Part shown: piece by piece, positions 6,998 through 14,319 of the stretch
How positions within the stretch are numbered: the stretch's first letter is position 1
Layout: every line of letters starts with the position of its first letter
Source of the DNA: DASUGM01 sp036274055
GTDB taxonomy: Bacteria; Acidobacteriota; Vicinamibacteria; Vicinamibacterales; SCN-69-37
Assembly: GCA_036274055.1 (NCBI GenBank)
Contig: DASUGM010000192.1
Location: forward strand, 1 to 14,319
Reading direction: 5' to 3'
Length of the DNA stretch: 14,319 nucleotides
Position numbers and translations under genes: made by a program
The notes under the pieces: model-generated
Told to the model about the DNA's origin: nothing
The model's database searches: none
What the model saw: the letters and a program-made list of their open reading frames with translations, nothing else

Positions 6998-8244
6998 CAG
7001 ACCTTCTTCAGCGTATGCCCGAGCTTGTCCTTCTTCGTCTTCAAGTAGCGCCGCGAGAATTCATTGACCGGCGTAATCTCCAGCGGCAGCGACTCGGTCA
7101 CTGACAACCCGTAACCTTCAAGCCCGATGAATTTCCGTGGGTTGTTGGTGAGCAGGCGCATCGTCCGGACACCGATGTCGCGGAGGATTTGCGCGCCAAT
7201 GCCGTAGTCGCGCTGATCGGGTTTGAAGCCGAGCCGTTCGTTGGCTTCGACCGTGTCGAGGCCCTGGTCCTGCAGCTCGTAGGCGCGAATCTTGTTGGCG
7301 AGTCCGATGCCCCGGCCTTCCTGGTGGAGATACAGCAGCACGCCGCGGCCTTCCTGGGCGATCTGCTTCATCGCCGCGTCGAGCTGCGTCCCGCAGTCAC
7401 AGCGCATCGAGTGGAACACGTCGCCAGTGAGGCACTTCGAGTGCACACGGACCATGACGCCGGTCCCGTCGCCGATCTCGCCGCGGACCAGCGCCACATG
7501 TGATTCACCATCGAGCTGGCTGTCATACGCGTGGATCGTGAACGGCCCGTGCTGCGTCGGCAGCGACGCGGTCGCGATGCGTTTGACCAGGCGTTCGGTG
7601 CGCATCCGGTACCGGATCAGATCCGCGATCGTGATCATCAGCAGCCGGTGTCGCTTGGCGAATTTCGCCAGCTCCGGCACACGCGCCATCGAGCCGTCGG
7701 GGTTCATGATCTCGCAGATGACGCCGGCCGGCGTCAGCCCGGCGATGCGCGCCAGGTCGACCGCTGCCTCCGTCTGGCCGGCGCGGACGAGGACGCCGCC
7801 GTCGCGCGCGCGCAGCGGAAACATGTGGCCGGGACGCGCCAAGTCCGACGGCTTCGTCTTCGGATGCACGGCGGCGAGCACCGTCGCGGCGCGGTCGCTG
7901 GCCGAAATGCCCGTTGTCGTCCGGCCCTTGGCTTCGATCGAGACGCAGAACGCGGTGCCGAACGAGGCGCTGTTTTCGGTGACCATCAACGGCAATTCCA
8001 GCTCGTCGAGGCGCGCGCCGGTCATCGGCAGGCAAATCAGCCCGCGTCCGTGTCTGGCCATGAAGTTGATGACGTCCGGCGTGATCTTGTCGGCGGCAAT
8101 CGTCAGATCGCCTTCGTTCTCGCGGTCCGCGTCGTCGACGACGATGATCATCTCGCCGCGAGCGATCGCGGCGATCGCGTCGGGGATGGCCGCAAACGGC
8201 GACTGCCGCCGCGGTACCGGCGCCAGCTGGGCACGCTTGGTCAT
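6997..8244 (-). CDS. ribBA: Bifunctional DHBP synthase / GTP cyclohydrolase II
   Basis: A 415-residue RibBA covering both entry reactions of riboflavin synthesis. The N-terminal DHBP synthase domain (about 15-215) shows DADRENEGDL (38-47), HGRGLICLPM (65-74), TTGISASDRA (110-119) and RPGHMFPLRA (137-146). The C-terminal GTP cyclohydrolase II domain shows the zinc cysteines 271, 282 and 284 in HSKCLTGDVFHSMRCDCG, then LYLHQEGRGIGL (304-315) and LLTNNPRKF. One point is odd: the GHTEA motif of E. coli RibB reads GQTEA here (Gln157), replacing a metal-ligand histidine; from memory this variant occurs in other RibBA proteins. The ATG overlaps the ribE stop as ATGA. Its stop touches the right repeat of the S23-like element. 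ribH does not follow. Confidence 0.96.
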   Translation of the reverse strand: MTKRAQLAPVPRRQSPFAAIPDAIAAIARGEMIIVVDDADRENEGDLTIAADKITPDVINFMARHGRGLICLPMTGARLDELELPLMVTENSASFGTAFCVSIEAKGRTTTGISASDRAATVLAAVHPKTKPSDLARPGHMFPLRARDGGVLVRAGQTEAAVDLARIAGLTPAGVICEIMNPDGSMARVPELAKFAKRHRLLMITIADLIRYRMRTERLVKRIATASLPTQHGPFTIHAYDSQLDGESHVALVRGEIGDGTGVMVRVHSKCLTGDVFHSMRCDCGTQLDAAMKQIAQEGRGVLLYLHQEGRGIGLANKIRAYELQDQGLDTVEANERLGFKPDQRDYGIGAQILRDIGVRTMRLLTNNPRKFIGLEGYGLSVTESLPLEITPVNEFSRRYLKTKKDKLGHTLKKV

Positions 8245-8831
8245 GAAGGTCTCCGCATCAGTCGTTCGACGTACTTGCCGAGCACATCGGCTTCGAGGTT
8301 CACGGCTTCGCCGGCCCGGCTCTCGCGCAGCGCCGTCGCGCCGAACGTGAACGGGACAATCTGGACGCCGACGCGAGGGCCGTCGAGCGACGCGACCGTC
8401 AGGCTGACGCCGTCAATCGCGATCGATCCTTTGTGGATGACATAGGGCTCGATCGACTGCGGAATCTCGATCTCGATCCAGTAATGATCGCCGTCCGGCG
8501 CCAGCCGGGTCAGCCAGCCGGTGGCGTCGACGTGACCCAGGACGAAGTGCCCGCCCAGTCTCGCATCCGCTCGCAGCGGCCGTTCGAGGTTGACCAGCCG
8601 GCCTTCGCCGGCGTCGCCCAGCGTGGTGACGCGCAACGTCTCCGGCGAGACGTCGAACGCGGCCTTGCCGTCACGCACCGCGGCCACAGTCAGACAGACG
8701 CCGTTGATCGCCAGGCTGTCGCCGACGGCGAGATCAATCGTCTCCGGCACGGTGACGACGAGGCGCCGCCCCTTGTCGGTGGCGGTCGACGACTCAATGC
8801 GACCGGTCGCTTCGATTAGTCCTGTGAACAT
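8241..8831 (-). CDS. ribE: Riboflavin synthase alpha chain
   Basis: A 196-residue riboflavin synthase (ribE in Bacillus naming, ribC in E. coli), which dismutates two lumazines to riboflavin. The start MFTGLIEATGRI is diagnostic. Two lumazine-binding repeats are visible: the first with GDSLAINGVCLTVA, SPETLRVTTLGD and RLGGHFVLGHVD, the second with GSIAIDGVSLTVA, VPFTFGATAL and VNLEADVLGKYVERL. Length is slightly short because the C-terminal tail is brief. It overlaps the end of ribD by 38 bases and the start of ribBA by 4, so translation is probably coupled. Confidence 0.96.
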   Translation of the reverse strand: MFTGLIEATGRIESSTATDKGRRLVVTVPETIDLAVGDSLAINGVCLTVAAVRDGKAAFDVSPETLRVTTLGDAGEGRLVNLERPLRADARLGGHFVLGHVDATGWLTRLAPDGDHYWIEIEIPQSIEPYVIHKGSIAIDGVSLTVASLDGPRVGVQIVPFTFGATALRESRAGEAVNLEADVLGKYVERLMRRPS

Positions 8832-9909
8832 CGAATTCCATCAGCACGTCGTCGCCGAGTTGACGCGTCGTCGATGGCAGGCGCGCATCTGCGTGCCGGA
8901 CGATGCTCGCGGCGATTGCGACGCCGCCGCCCAGCGTCTTCGGCGTCACCACCCACTGCACCCGGTCAACCAGCCCGTCGTCCGCCAGCGCCGCCTGCAG
9001 TGCCGGTCCGCCCTCGACCAGCAGCGTCACGATGTCGCGCGCGGCCAGCCAGGCCAGTGCCGGCTCGAGACTCCGTGTCTCGAAGCTTTGAACCGTCACG
9101 CCCTTGCTGGTGAGATGCGCGAAGTGACTGCTGCGTTCCGAGGCGGCTCGGCGCGTCACCATCATTATGACCGGCCCGGCATCCAGGGTCGAGAACACCG
9201 CCGCTTCGGCGGAAATTCGCCCGCGCCAGTCGAAAATCACCCGCGTCAGGGGCCGGATTCGGTAGGCACCCCGCGCGGTCAGCCGCGGATCGTCGACGAG
9301 GACCGTGCCTGAACCCACCGCGATCGCGTCGACCTCGGCGCGCTGGCGATGGAAGAACCGGTTGGCTTCGGGGCCCGTGAGCTGGACTCGCGCGTCCGGC
9401 CGGCCGACGAAGCCGTCGCGCGACGCCGCGGCCTTGACGATCACGAACGGCCGCTCCTGCGTCACCCAGGTGAAGAACGGCGCGTGCTGATGCGAGGCCG
9501 CATCGATGCAGACATCCTCGGTGACTTCGATGCCGCGCTCGCGCAGATACGCGAAGCCAGCGCCTGCCACGCGTGGATTCGGATCCTTGACTGCCGCGAC
9601 GACACGGCTGACGCCGGCGGCGGCGATGCGCTCGACGCACGGTCCGGTCCGTCCGGTGTGGCTGCACGGCTCGAGCGTGCAATAGAGCGTCGCGCCGCGC
9701 GCGCGATCGCCTGCCGCGGCCAGCGCGACGATTTCGGCGTGGGGCCCCCCGGCCTGCAGGTGCGCCCCCTGCCCGACCACGACGCCCTCCGCGGAGACCA
9801 CGACCGCGCCGACGATCGGGTTCGGCGAGGTGCGGCCGCGGCCGCGTTCGGCGAGAAACAGCGCCCGCTCCATGAACTGCCGATCGCGCGCGCTCGCGTC
9901 GCTTACCAC
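8794..9909 (-). CDS. ribD: Bifunctional riboflavin deaminase-reductase RibD
   Basis: A 371-residue RibD, performing the second and third steps of riboflavin synthesis. The N-terminal deaminase (about 10-150) has the zinc site in GGPHAEI (His57, Glu59) and PCSHTGRTGPC (Cys82, Cys91), with TSPNPIVGAVVV (27-38). The C-terminal reductase begins at RPFVIVKAAASRDGFVG and includes GSGTVLVDDPRLTAR, LLVEGGPAL and TPKTLGGG. The start is a GTG at 9909 overlapping the ftsY stop by 7 bases; it leaves the usual short lead before FMERAL. The next in-frame ATG (codon 13) would cut into the domain. No FMN riboswitch can fit upstream. Confidence 0.95.
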   Translation of the reverse strand: MVSDASARDRQFMERALFLAERGRGRTSPNPIVGAVVVSAEGVVVGQGAHLQAGGPHAEIVALAAAGDRARGATLYCTLEPCSHTGRTGPCVERIAAAGVSRVVAAVKDPNPRVAGAGFAYLRERGIEVTEDVCIDAASHQHAPFFTWVTQERPFVIVKAAASRDGFVGRPDARVQLTGPEANRFFHRQRAEVDAIAVGSGTVLVDDPRLTARGAYRIRPLTRVIFDWRGRISAEAAVFSTLDAGPVIMMVTRRAASERSSHFAHLTSKGVTVQSFETRSLEPALAWLAARDIVTLLVEGGPALQAALADDGLVDRVQWVVTPKTLGGGVAIAASIVRHADARLPSTTRQLGDDVLMEFDVHRTNRSDRSH

Positions 9910-10835
9910 TTGTCGGTGAAGAGCGCGTCGACGTAGGCCTGCGCGTCGAACGGCACGAGGTCGTCGATCGCCTCGCCGACGCCGATGTAGCGGATCGGCA
10001 GATTCAACTCGTGCGCGATCGCCACCGCGACGCCGCCTTTGGCGGTGCCGTCGAGCTTGGTCAGCACGATCCCGTTCGCGCCGCTCGCCGCCATGAATTC
10101 ACGCGCCTGCACCAGTCCGTTCTGCCCGACCGTCGCGTCGAGGACCAGCAGCACCTCGTGGGGGGCGCCGGCGACTTCGCGGCCGACAATGCGGCGGATC
10201 TTGTCGAGCTCCGCCATCAGATGCGACTTGGTATGCAGGCGTCCGGCGGTGTCGACGATGAGGATCTCGCGGCCGCGCGCCTTCGCAGCCGACACCGCGT
10301 CGAACGTCACCGCCGCCGGATCGGCGCCGGATTGCGCGCGGATCAAATCGACGCCGGCGCGATCGGCCCATACGGCCAACTGCTCCACCGCCGCCGCGCG
10401 AAACGTATCGGCGGCGCAGACGATGACCGAGTGGCCCAACGACTTCTCGAGATTCGCCAGCTTCCCCACCGTCGTGGTCTTGCCCGTGCCGTTGACGCCG
10501 ACGACCAGGATCACGTGCGGCATCGTCGTCATCGACGGCGGCTGCCTGACGTCGTTCAGGATCTTCAGCATGACCTCGCCGACGCGATCGCGCAGCGAGC
10601 CGGTCCGCGCCGATTTGACCGCGGTGAGAATGCGCTCGGTCGCCGGCAGGCCGACGTCGGCGGTGAGCAGCGCGTCTTCGAGCGCCTCCAGGGTCTCGAC
10701 GCCGACCGCGCGGCCGGTTGTCGAGGCTGCCGGCGTGGACGCCGGCGTATCAACCGGCGTCGCGCCCATGCGCTCGCGGATCTGTTGCGCGGTCTTGGCG
10801 AGCCCGGTGCGAATGCGTGAGAGAAACGAAGCCAT
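9903..10835 (-). CDS. ftsY: Signal recognition particle receptor FtsY
   Basis: A 310-residue SRP GTPase, the membrane-associated receptor for Ffh. N-terminal MASFLSRIRTGLAKT is a short amphipathic targeting segment; the long acidic A domain of E. coli is missing, as in many bacteria. A Thr/Pro/Ala linker (25-43) leads to the N domain. G-domain motifs: VVGVNGTGKTT (111-121), AADTFRAAAVEQL (141-153), DTAGRL (195-200), LDATVGQNG (232-240), TKLDGTAKGG (259-268) and YIGVGEAIDDLVPFD. ATG at 10835 is preferred; a TTG at 10847 overlapping the gpsA stop as TTGA would add four residues and fits the coupling habit of this region. It sits between gpsA and ribD, not near ffh itself. Confidence 0.96.
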   Translation of the reverse strand: MASFLSRIRTGLAKTAQQIRERMGATPVDTPASTPAASTTGRAVGVETLEALEDALLTADVGLPATERILTAVKSARTGSLRDRVGEVMLKILNDVRQPPSMTTMPHVILVVGVNGTGKTTTVGKLANLEKSLGHSVIVCAADTFRAAAVEQLAVWADRAGVDLIRAQSGADPAAVTFDAVSAAKARGREILIVDTAGRLHTKSHLMAELDKIRRIVGREVAGAPHEVLLVLDATVGQNGLVQAREFMAASGANGIVLTKLDGTAKGGVAVAIAHELNLPIRYIGVGEAIDDLVPFDAQAYVDALFTDKW

Positions 10836-10843
10836 GCGGCCGC

Positions 10844-11863
10844 TCAATTCCCGTCGAGTTCGTCGCGCTGCGGCCGGACCATCAGGGTGACCACCGCATC
10901 GCGGGGCGTCAACCTGCCGGCCAGCACTTCAGCCATCTGTGCGGCGATTGGAAGCTCGACCCCGTACCGCTCTCCCAACGCCAGCGCCGCCGTGGTCGTC
11001 CGCACGCCTTCGGCGACCATCCGCATCCCGGCAAGCACGTCCTGCAGCGCACGGCCGCGGCCCAGCTCGATGCCGACGTGACGGTTGCGGCTGAGATTGC
11101 CGGTGCAGGTGAGCACAAGATCGCCAAGCCCGCTCAAGCCGGCGAGTGTCTCGCGTCGGCCGCCCATCGCGCCCGCGAGCCGCGAGATCTCGGCCAGGCC
11201 GCGCGTGATCAGCGCCGCCATCGCGTTGTGTCCCAGGTGCAGCGACTCGACGACGCCGGCCGCGATCGCGATGATGTTCTTCAGCGACGCCCCGATTTCG
11301 ACGCCGGGGACGTCATCCGAGGCGTAGAGCCGGAACGTCGACCCGCGGAATTCCTCCTGCACCGCGCGGACCGCGGCGTCGTCGGTGGACGCGGCGACGA
11401 GCGCGGTCGGCAGCTTGCGCGCGACCTCGGCGGCGAAGCTCGGCCCCGAGAGCACGACCACGGGATGCCGGCCGCCGGTTTCTTCGCTGGCGACCTCCGA
11501 CATCCGACGCAGCGAGTCATTCTCGATGCCTTTGGTCGCGCTGACCAGGATGGCGTCCGCGGGCAAATGCGGCGCTGCCTCCCGGAGCACGCTCCGCATG
11601 CCGTGCGACGGAATCGCGAGGATCACGTAGCGCGCGCCGTTGAGCGCTTCATCGAGGGCGCCAGTCGGATTGAGGTGATCCGGGAACGTCACGTCCGGAA
11701 GATAGGTGGGATTGGCGCGGCGATCCGCCATCTCGCCCATCAGCGCCGAGTCGCGGCCCCACAGCTGCACGTCGCGTCCGCGATCGCCGAGGTGGACCGC
11801 GAGCGCCGTTCCCCAACTTCCCGCACCGAGCACTGCGGCGCGATGAGCCGCATCCGAAGACAT
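10844..11863 (-). CDS. gpsA: NAD(P)-dependent glycerol-3-phosphate dehydrogenase
   Basis: A 339-residue GpsA, reducing dihydroxyacetone phosphate to sn-glycerol-3-phosphate for phospholipid synthesis. The nucleotide-binding loop is VLGAGSWGTALA (11-22). Other motifs are ATKGIE (109-114), LSGPSFAAEVA (138-148), the catalytic Lys195 in EIGASLKNIIAIAAG, GLGDLVLTCTGNLSRN (245-260) and MVAEGVRTT. Length is normal. The ATG at 11863 is 10 bases after the cinA stop. With pgpA nearby it makes this a phospholipid-leaning operon. Confidence 0.97.
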   Translation of the reverse strand: MSSDAAHRAAVLGAGSWGTALAVHLGDRGRDVQLWGRDSALMGEMADRRANPTYLPDVTFPDHLNPTGALDEALNGARYVILAIPSHGMRSVLREAAPHLPADAILVSATKGIENDSLRRMSEVASEETGGRHPVVVLSGPSFAAEVARKLPTALVAASTDDAAVRAVQEEFRGSTFRLYASDDVPGVEIGASLKNIIAIAAGVVESLHLGHNAMAALITRGLAEISRLAGAMGGRRETLAGLSGLGDLVLTCTGNLSRNRHVGIELGRGRALQDVLAGMRMVAEGVRTTTAALALGERYGVELPIAAQMAEVLAGRLTPRDAVVTLMVRPQRDELDGN

Positions 11864-11873
11864 CTCGTTAATT

Positions 11874-13133
11874 CTATGCGTCCAGCGCGCGCCTCACCAT
11901 GTCGAGCGCCGCGGCGGTCGAATGCTGGCGGATCGCGGCGCGGTCGCCGGGGAAGTTCAGCGTGCGTACCATCTGCGCCGCCGGCGTCACCACCGCAATG
12001 ACGACCAGACCGACCGGTTTGGCCACACTGCCGCCGCCCGGCCCGGCGATGCCGGTGATCCCGACGCCGATGTCGGCGGCAAACCGGCCGCGGACGCCGA
12101 TCGCCATCGCCGTCGCGACCGGCTCGCTGACCGCCCCATGCGTGGACAGCAATTCGGCCGGTACCTCGAGATCGCGCCGCTTGACCTCGTCGTCATAGGC
12201 GACGACGCCACCGATGGTCCACGCCGAGCTGCCGGGGACCTCGGTCAGGCGTCCCATCAGCAGTCCGCCGGTACACGACTCCGCGGCGGCGATTCGCCAT
12301 CGGCGCGCAGCCAGCGCGTCGCCGACGACTTGCTCGAGCGATCGACCGTCAGTGCTGAACACCACCGGCCCCAGCGCCGCCGCCAGCGCCTTGATGCCAT
12401 CGTCAAGCCGTCGATCGATCGCCGGCACGTCGGCGCCGGCCGCGGCCAGGTGCAATTCGATCTGTCCCGGAGTCGCGAGGATGGTTGTCTGCACCGGCAG
12501 AAGGTCGTCGCCGAGACGCGAGTAGATGGGATACGCGACCTCTTCGACCTGCGACTCCGAGCGGCCGTGAACCTTGAGCACGCGACGACGGAGACGTCGG
12601 CCCGGGCTTCTCGCCTCGAGCCGGGCGGCGACGCCGGCTTCGAACATCGGCTGCAATTCGCGTGGCGGGCCGGGAAATAGCACGACGACGCGGTCGCCAT
12701 GATCGATCCAGAGGCCTGGCGCGGTGCCGTGCGGGTTCTTCAGCACGACGGCCCCCTGCGGCACCTGCGCCTGGCGCCGGTTGATTTCCGGCATCTTCAG
12801 GCCGCGCCGCTTGAAGCGCTCTTCGATCGCCGCCATGACTTCAACGTTCTCGTGCATCGGCCGCAGCAGCACGCCCGACACGACGTCGCGGGTCACGTCG
12901 TCATCGGTCGGTCCGAGGCCGCCGGTCGTGAGCACGACATCCGCGCGTGAAAGCGCGGCCGCGACGATGGCGGCCAGATCACCGCGGTCGTCGCCGGCGA
13001 CGGCTTTGGCGCGGACCTCGATCCCGAGGTCGTTCAGCCGCCCGGTCAGCCACAACGAATTGGTGTCGATGCGGTGGGGCGTAAGGAGTTCGCTGCCGAC
13101 CGCGATAATCTCGGCGGTCCGGAGCGCATTCAC
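11874..13133 (-). CDS. cinA: CinA family protein with NMN deamidase domain
   Basis: A 419-residue full-length CinA. The N-terminal MoCF-type domain (about 5-170; COG1058 kind) has AEIIAVGSELL (7-17), DTNSLWL, TTGGLGPTDDDVTRD (69-83) and VVVLFPGPPREL (149-160); in relatives it is an ADP-ribose pyrophosphatase. The C-terminal PncC domain (about 262-415) has AAAESCTGGLL (282-292), GSSAWTIGGVVAYDDEVK (301-318), GAVSEPVA (333-340) and TGIAGPGGG (360-368), typical of nicotinamide mononucleotide deamidase. The protein thus likely recycles NMN. The GTG at 13133 is chosen: it overlaps the pgpA stop as GTGA and gives the family N-terminus; the reading frame stays open far upstream but that part is the pgpA shadow. 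Confidence 0.94.
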   Translation of the reverse strand: MNALRTAEIIAVGSELLTPHRIDTNSLWLTGRLNDLGIEVRAKAVAGDDRGDLAAIVAAALSRADVVLTTGGLGPTDDDVTRDVVSGVLLRPMHENVEVMAAIEERFKRRGLKMPEINRRQAQVPQGAVVLKNPHGTAPGLWIDHGDRVVVLFPGPPRELQPMFEAGVAARLEARSPGRRLRRRVLKVHGRSESQVEEVAYPIYSRLGDDLLPVQTTILATPGQIELHLAAAGADVPAIDRRLDDGIKALAAALGPVVFSTDGRSLEQVVGDALAARRWRIAAAESCTGGLLMGRLTEVPGSSAWTIGGVVAYDDEVKRRDLEVPAELLSTHGAVSEPVATAMAIGVRGRFAADIGVGITGIAGPGGGSVAKPVGLVVIAVVTPAAQMVRTLNFPGDRAAIRQHSTAAALDMVRRALDA

Positions 13134-13591
13134 CAGGTGATTCCGTACAGGAGTGTCAGACCGACCCACATGAGGATATTGCCGTACACCCCGGCCATCA
13201 GATCGTCCGCCATGATGCCGACGCCGCCGTGCAGCGCCTCGAAGTTGCGCGCCGGCCACGGTTTGACGATATCCAGGATCCGAAAGATGAAAAACCCGGC
13301 GATGGCGCCCACGACTCCGACGCCGGTGAGCAACAGCGTCAACAGTTGCCCGGCGACCTCGTCGACGATCACCGCTCCCGGATCGTCGCGGCCGAGGGCG
13401 CGCGCGGTGCCGGTCGCGCCCCAGGTCCCGACGAGAGAGATGGCGACCAGCAGGCCGATTTGCCATGCGGCCGGCCAATGCGCGGTCAGCAGGTAGACCC
13501 CGACGCCAATCGCGGAGCCGACCGTCCCTGGCGCGATCGGAAAGAACCCGGCCCCGCCGACCGTCCCGACGGCCAGCGCGAGCCGCGTCAT
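13130..13591 (-). CDS. pgpA: Phosphatidylglycerophosphatase A
   Basis: A 153-residue PgpA, an inner-membrane phosphatase converting phosphatidylglycerophosphate to phosphatidylglycerol. Family signatures: GFFPIAPGTVGS (15-26), DDPGAVIVDEVAGQLL (69-84), FFIFRILDIVKPWPARNFE (100-118) and GGVGIMADDLMAGVYGNI (122-139). Hydrophobic segments fall at about 25-36, 45-60, 83-105 and 134-150. The acidic pairs in VIVDE and MADD are the metal-binding residues expected for the family. It overlaps its neighbours on both sides by 4 bases (ATGA with the RDD gene, GTGA with cinA). Confidence 0.95.
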   Translation of the reverse strand: MTRLALAVGTVGGAGFFPIAPGTVGSAIGVGVYLLTAHWPAAWQIGLLVAISLVGTWGATGTARALGRDDPGAVIVDEVAGQLLTLLLTGVGVVGAIAGFFIFRILDIVKPWPARNFEALHGGVGIMADDLMAGVYGNILMWVGLTLLYGITW

Positions 13592-14319
13592 GCGCGAACG
13601 ACGCGCGTGTGCGACAGCCGATCGTGGAGCGCGCGATGGTCGCCGATCAGCGCAGGCAGGAATCCGACCAGCGCAAGGACCGACGGCAGCACCAGCGCCG
13701 ACCGATAGAAGGCCTGCGTGATCGTGAGCGACGTCCAGTGTCCGTCGTCGTCGCCGACGACGCGGAGTCCGACCGCCATCTTGCCGAGCGTCTGACCGCC
13801 GGCGGCGGTGAACATCAGGAGGTAGCCGAGCGCGACGAGCAGCAGGAAGAGCGCGGTCGGGACGATCGGCAGGACACCGGCGTCGGCGATCGACAAATCA
13901 ACCCACCGCAGTGTGACCCACAGCACGCCGAGACTGAGCGTGCCGAGAATCGTCGCGTCGATCGCGGCGGCGGCAACCCGCGTCCCCGCTCCGGCGATCT
14001 CGCCAGCCTCCACCGGCGCCGGTTCGCCGGCTTGCGCCGCGGCCTCCCGACGCTCGTTGCGCTCGATGCGTTGAAGGTCTTCCAGCAGGTCTCGATCGAG
14101 CGGACCGAGCTTTCTCGCCGGCGCCGAGCGCGGCTTGGGAGCGGCGATCTCCGGCGACGGCCGCCGGACGGCGAGCGGCGCGCGCGGCTCGGCCGGCAAC
14201 GTAATCAGCGGCGTCTCCTCGGCGACTTCGGCCTCGATCGCGGCGGTCGCGGCCGCGAGAAATGCGGGCGCGGCGGGGGGCGCCGGCGGCGCCACCTCCG
14301 TGGACACCGCCGGCGCCGG
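13588..14319 (-). CDS. RDD family membrane protein, 5' end outside window
   Basis: The C-terminal part (from about residue 107 counted from the GTG at 14307) is an RDD domain: a start at RVAAAAIDATILG, three or four hydrophobic segments, GQTLGKMAVGLRVV, and a closing HDRLSHTRVVRA. The first hundred residues are Pro/Ala/Glu-rich and probably disordered cytoplasmic sequence, with a charged LGPLDRDLLEDLQRIERNER segment. A GTG at 14307 could be the start, but the frame stays open with the same Pro/Ala composition to the window end and no ribosome binding site is visible, so the gene is more likely truncated here. RDD proteins are poorly understood, some proposed as ion antiporters. The stop overlaps the pgpA ATG as ATGA. 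Confidence 0.8.
   Translation of the reverse strand, partial: PAPAVSTEVAPPAPPAAPAFLAAATAAIEAEVAEETPLITLPAEPRAPLAVRRPSPEIAAPKPRSAPARKLGPLDRDLLEDLQRIERNERREAAAQAGEPAPVEAGEIAGAGTRVAAAAIDATILGTLSLGVLWVTLRWVDLSIADAGVLPIVPTALFLLLVALGYLLMFTAAGGQTLGKMAVGLRVVGDDDGHWTSLTITQAFYRSALVLPSVLALVGFLPALIGDHRALHDRLSHTRVVRA

Noticed and set aside
10718..12001. Plus-strand open frame of about 430 codons opposite gpsA and ftsY
   Set aside because: Low-complexity basic translation with no motif; the minus strand encodes clear GpsA and FtsY.
13134..13478. Upstream extension of the cinA reading frame
   Set aside because: Arg-rich sequence antithetic to family; this stretch encodes PgpA in another frame, and the GTG at 13133 gives a normal CinA start.

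Overview
The window is GC-rich chromosomal core DNA. Almost every gene lies on the minus strand and is read from right to left, in tightly packed runs with many 4-base stop/start overlaps. The gene order and the style of the proteins suggest an uncultured or little-studied Gram-negative bacterium. My guess is Acidobacteriota of the Vicinamibacteria kind, but this is inference from overall character and no rRNA is present to settle it.

Right-hand block (14319 down to 6997): an RDD-family membrane protein that runs off the window edge, pgpA (phospholipid head-group processing), cinA, gpsA (glycerol-3-phosphate for phospholipids), ftsY (SRP receptor), ribD, ribE and ribBA. These form one apparent transcription unit without a gap large enough for a promoter or an FMN riboswitch. 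Together they supply phospholipid precursors, membrane targeting and most of riboflavin synthesis; ribH is not in the window.

Middle (6302 to 6997): a small island unlike the rest. A plus-strand gene for a four-helix-bundle protein (S23 / 23S rRNA intervening-sequence family) sits between 32-base inverted repeats that match at 30 of 32 positions. The repeats are built from the heptamer GGCTCAN. The right repeat meets the ribBA stop codon exactly; the left one lies just upstream of ffh and is partly duplicated. This is the most interesting part of the window.

Left block (6301 down to 222): ffh (SRP GTPase), then the classical ribosome and tRNA-modification cluster rpsP-khpA-rimM-trmD-rplS-rnhB, then a small membrane protein that probably uses a non-standard start codon, a ThiE/TenI-family gene and a rodZ-like gene. 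The ffh-rpsP gap is filled by an octamer (TTGACCGA) array that turns into an inverted copy of itself. Below rodZ, at 31-210, lies a large nested palindrome made of GGYGATCG-like octamers.

Thus all three substantial intergenic spaces carry different short-unit (7-8 nt) repeats laid out as inverted pairs, and one of them carries a protein gene as cargo. I found no tRNA, rRNA, CRISPR array, transposase or convincing intrinsic terminator.
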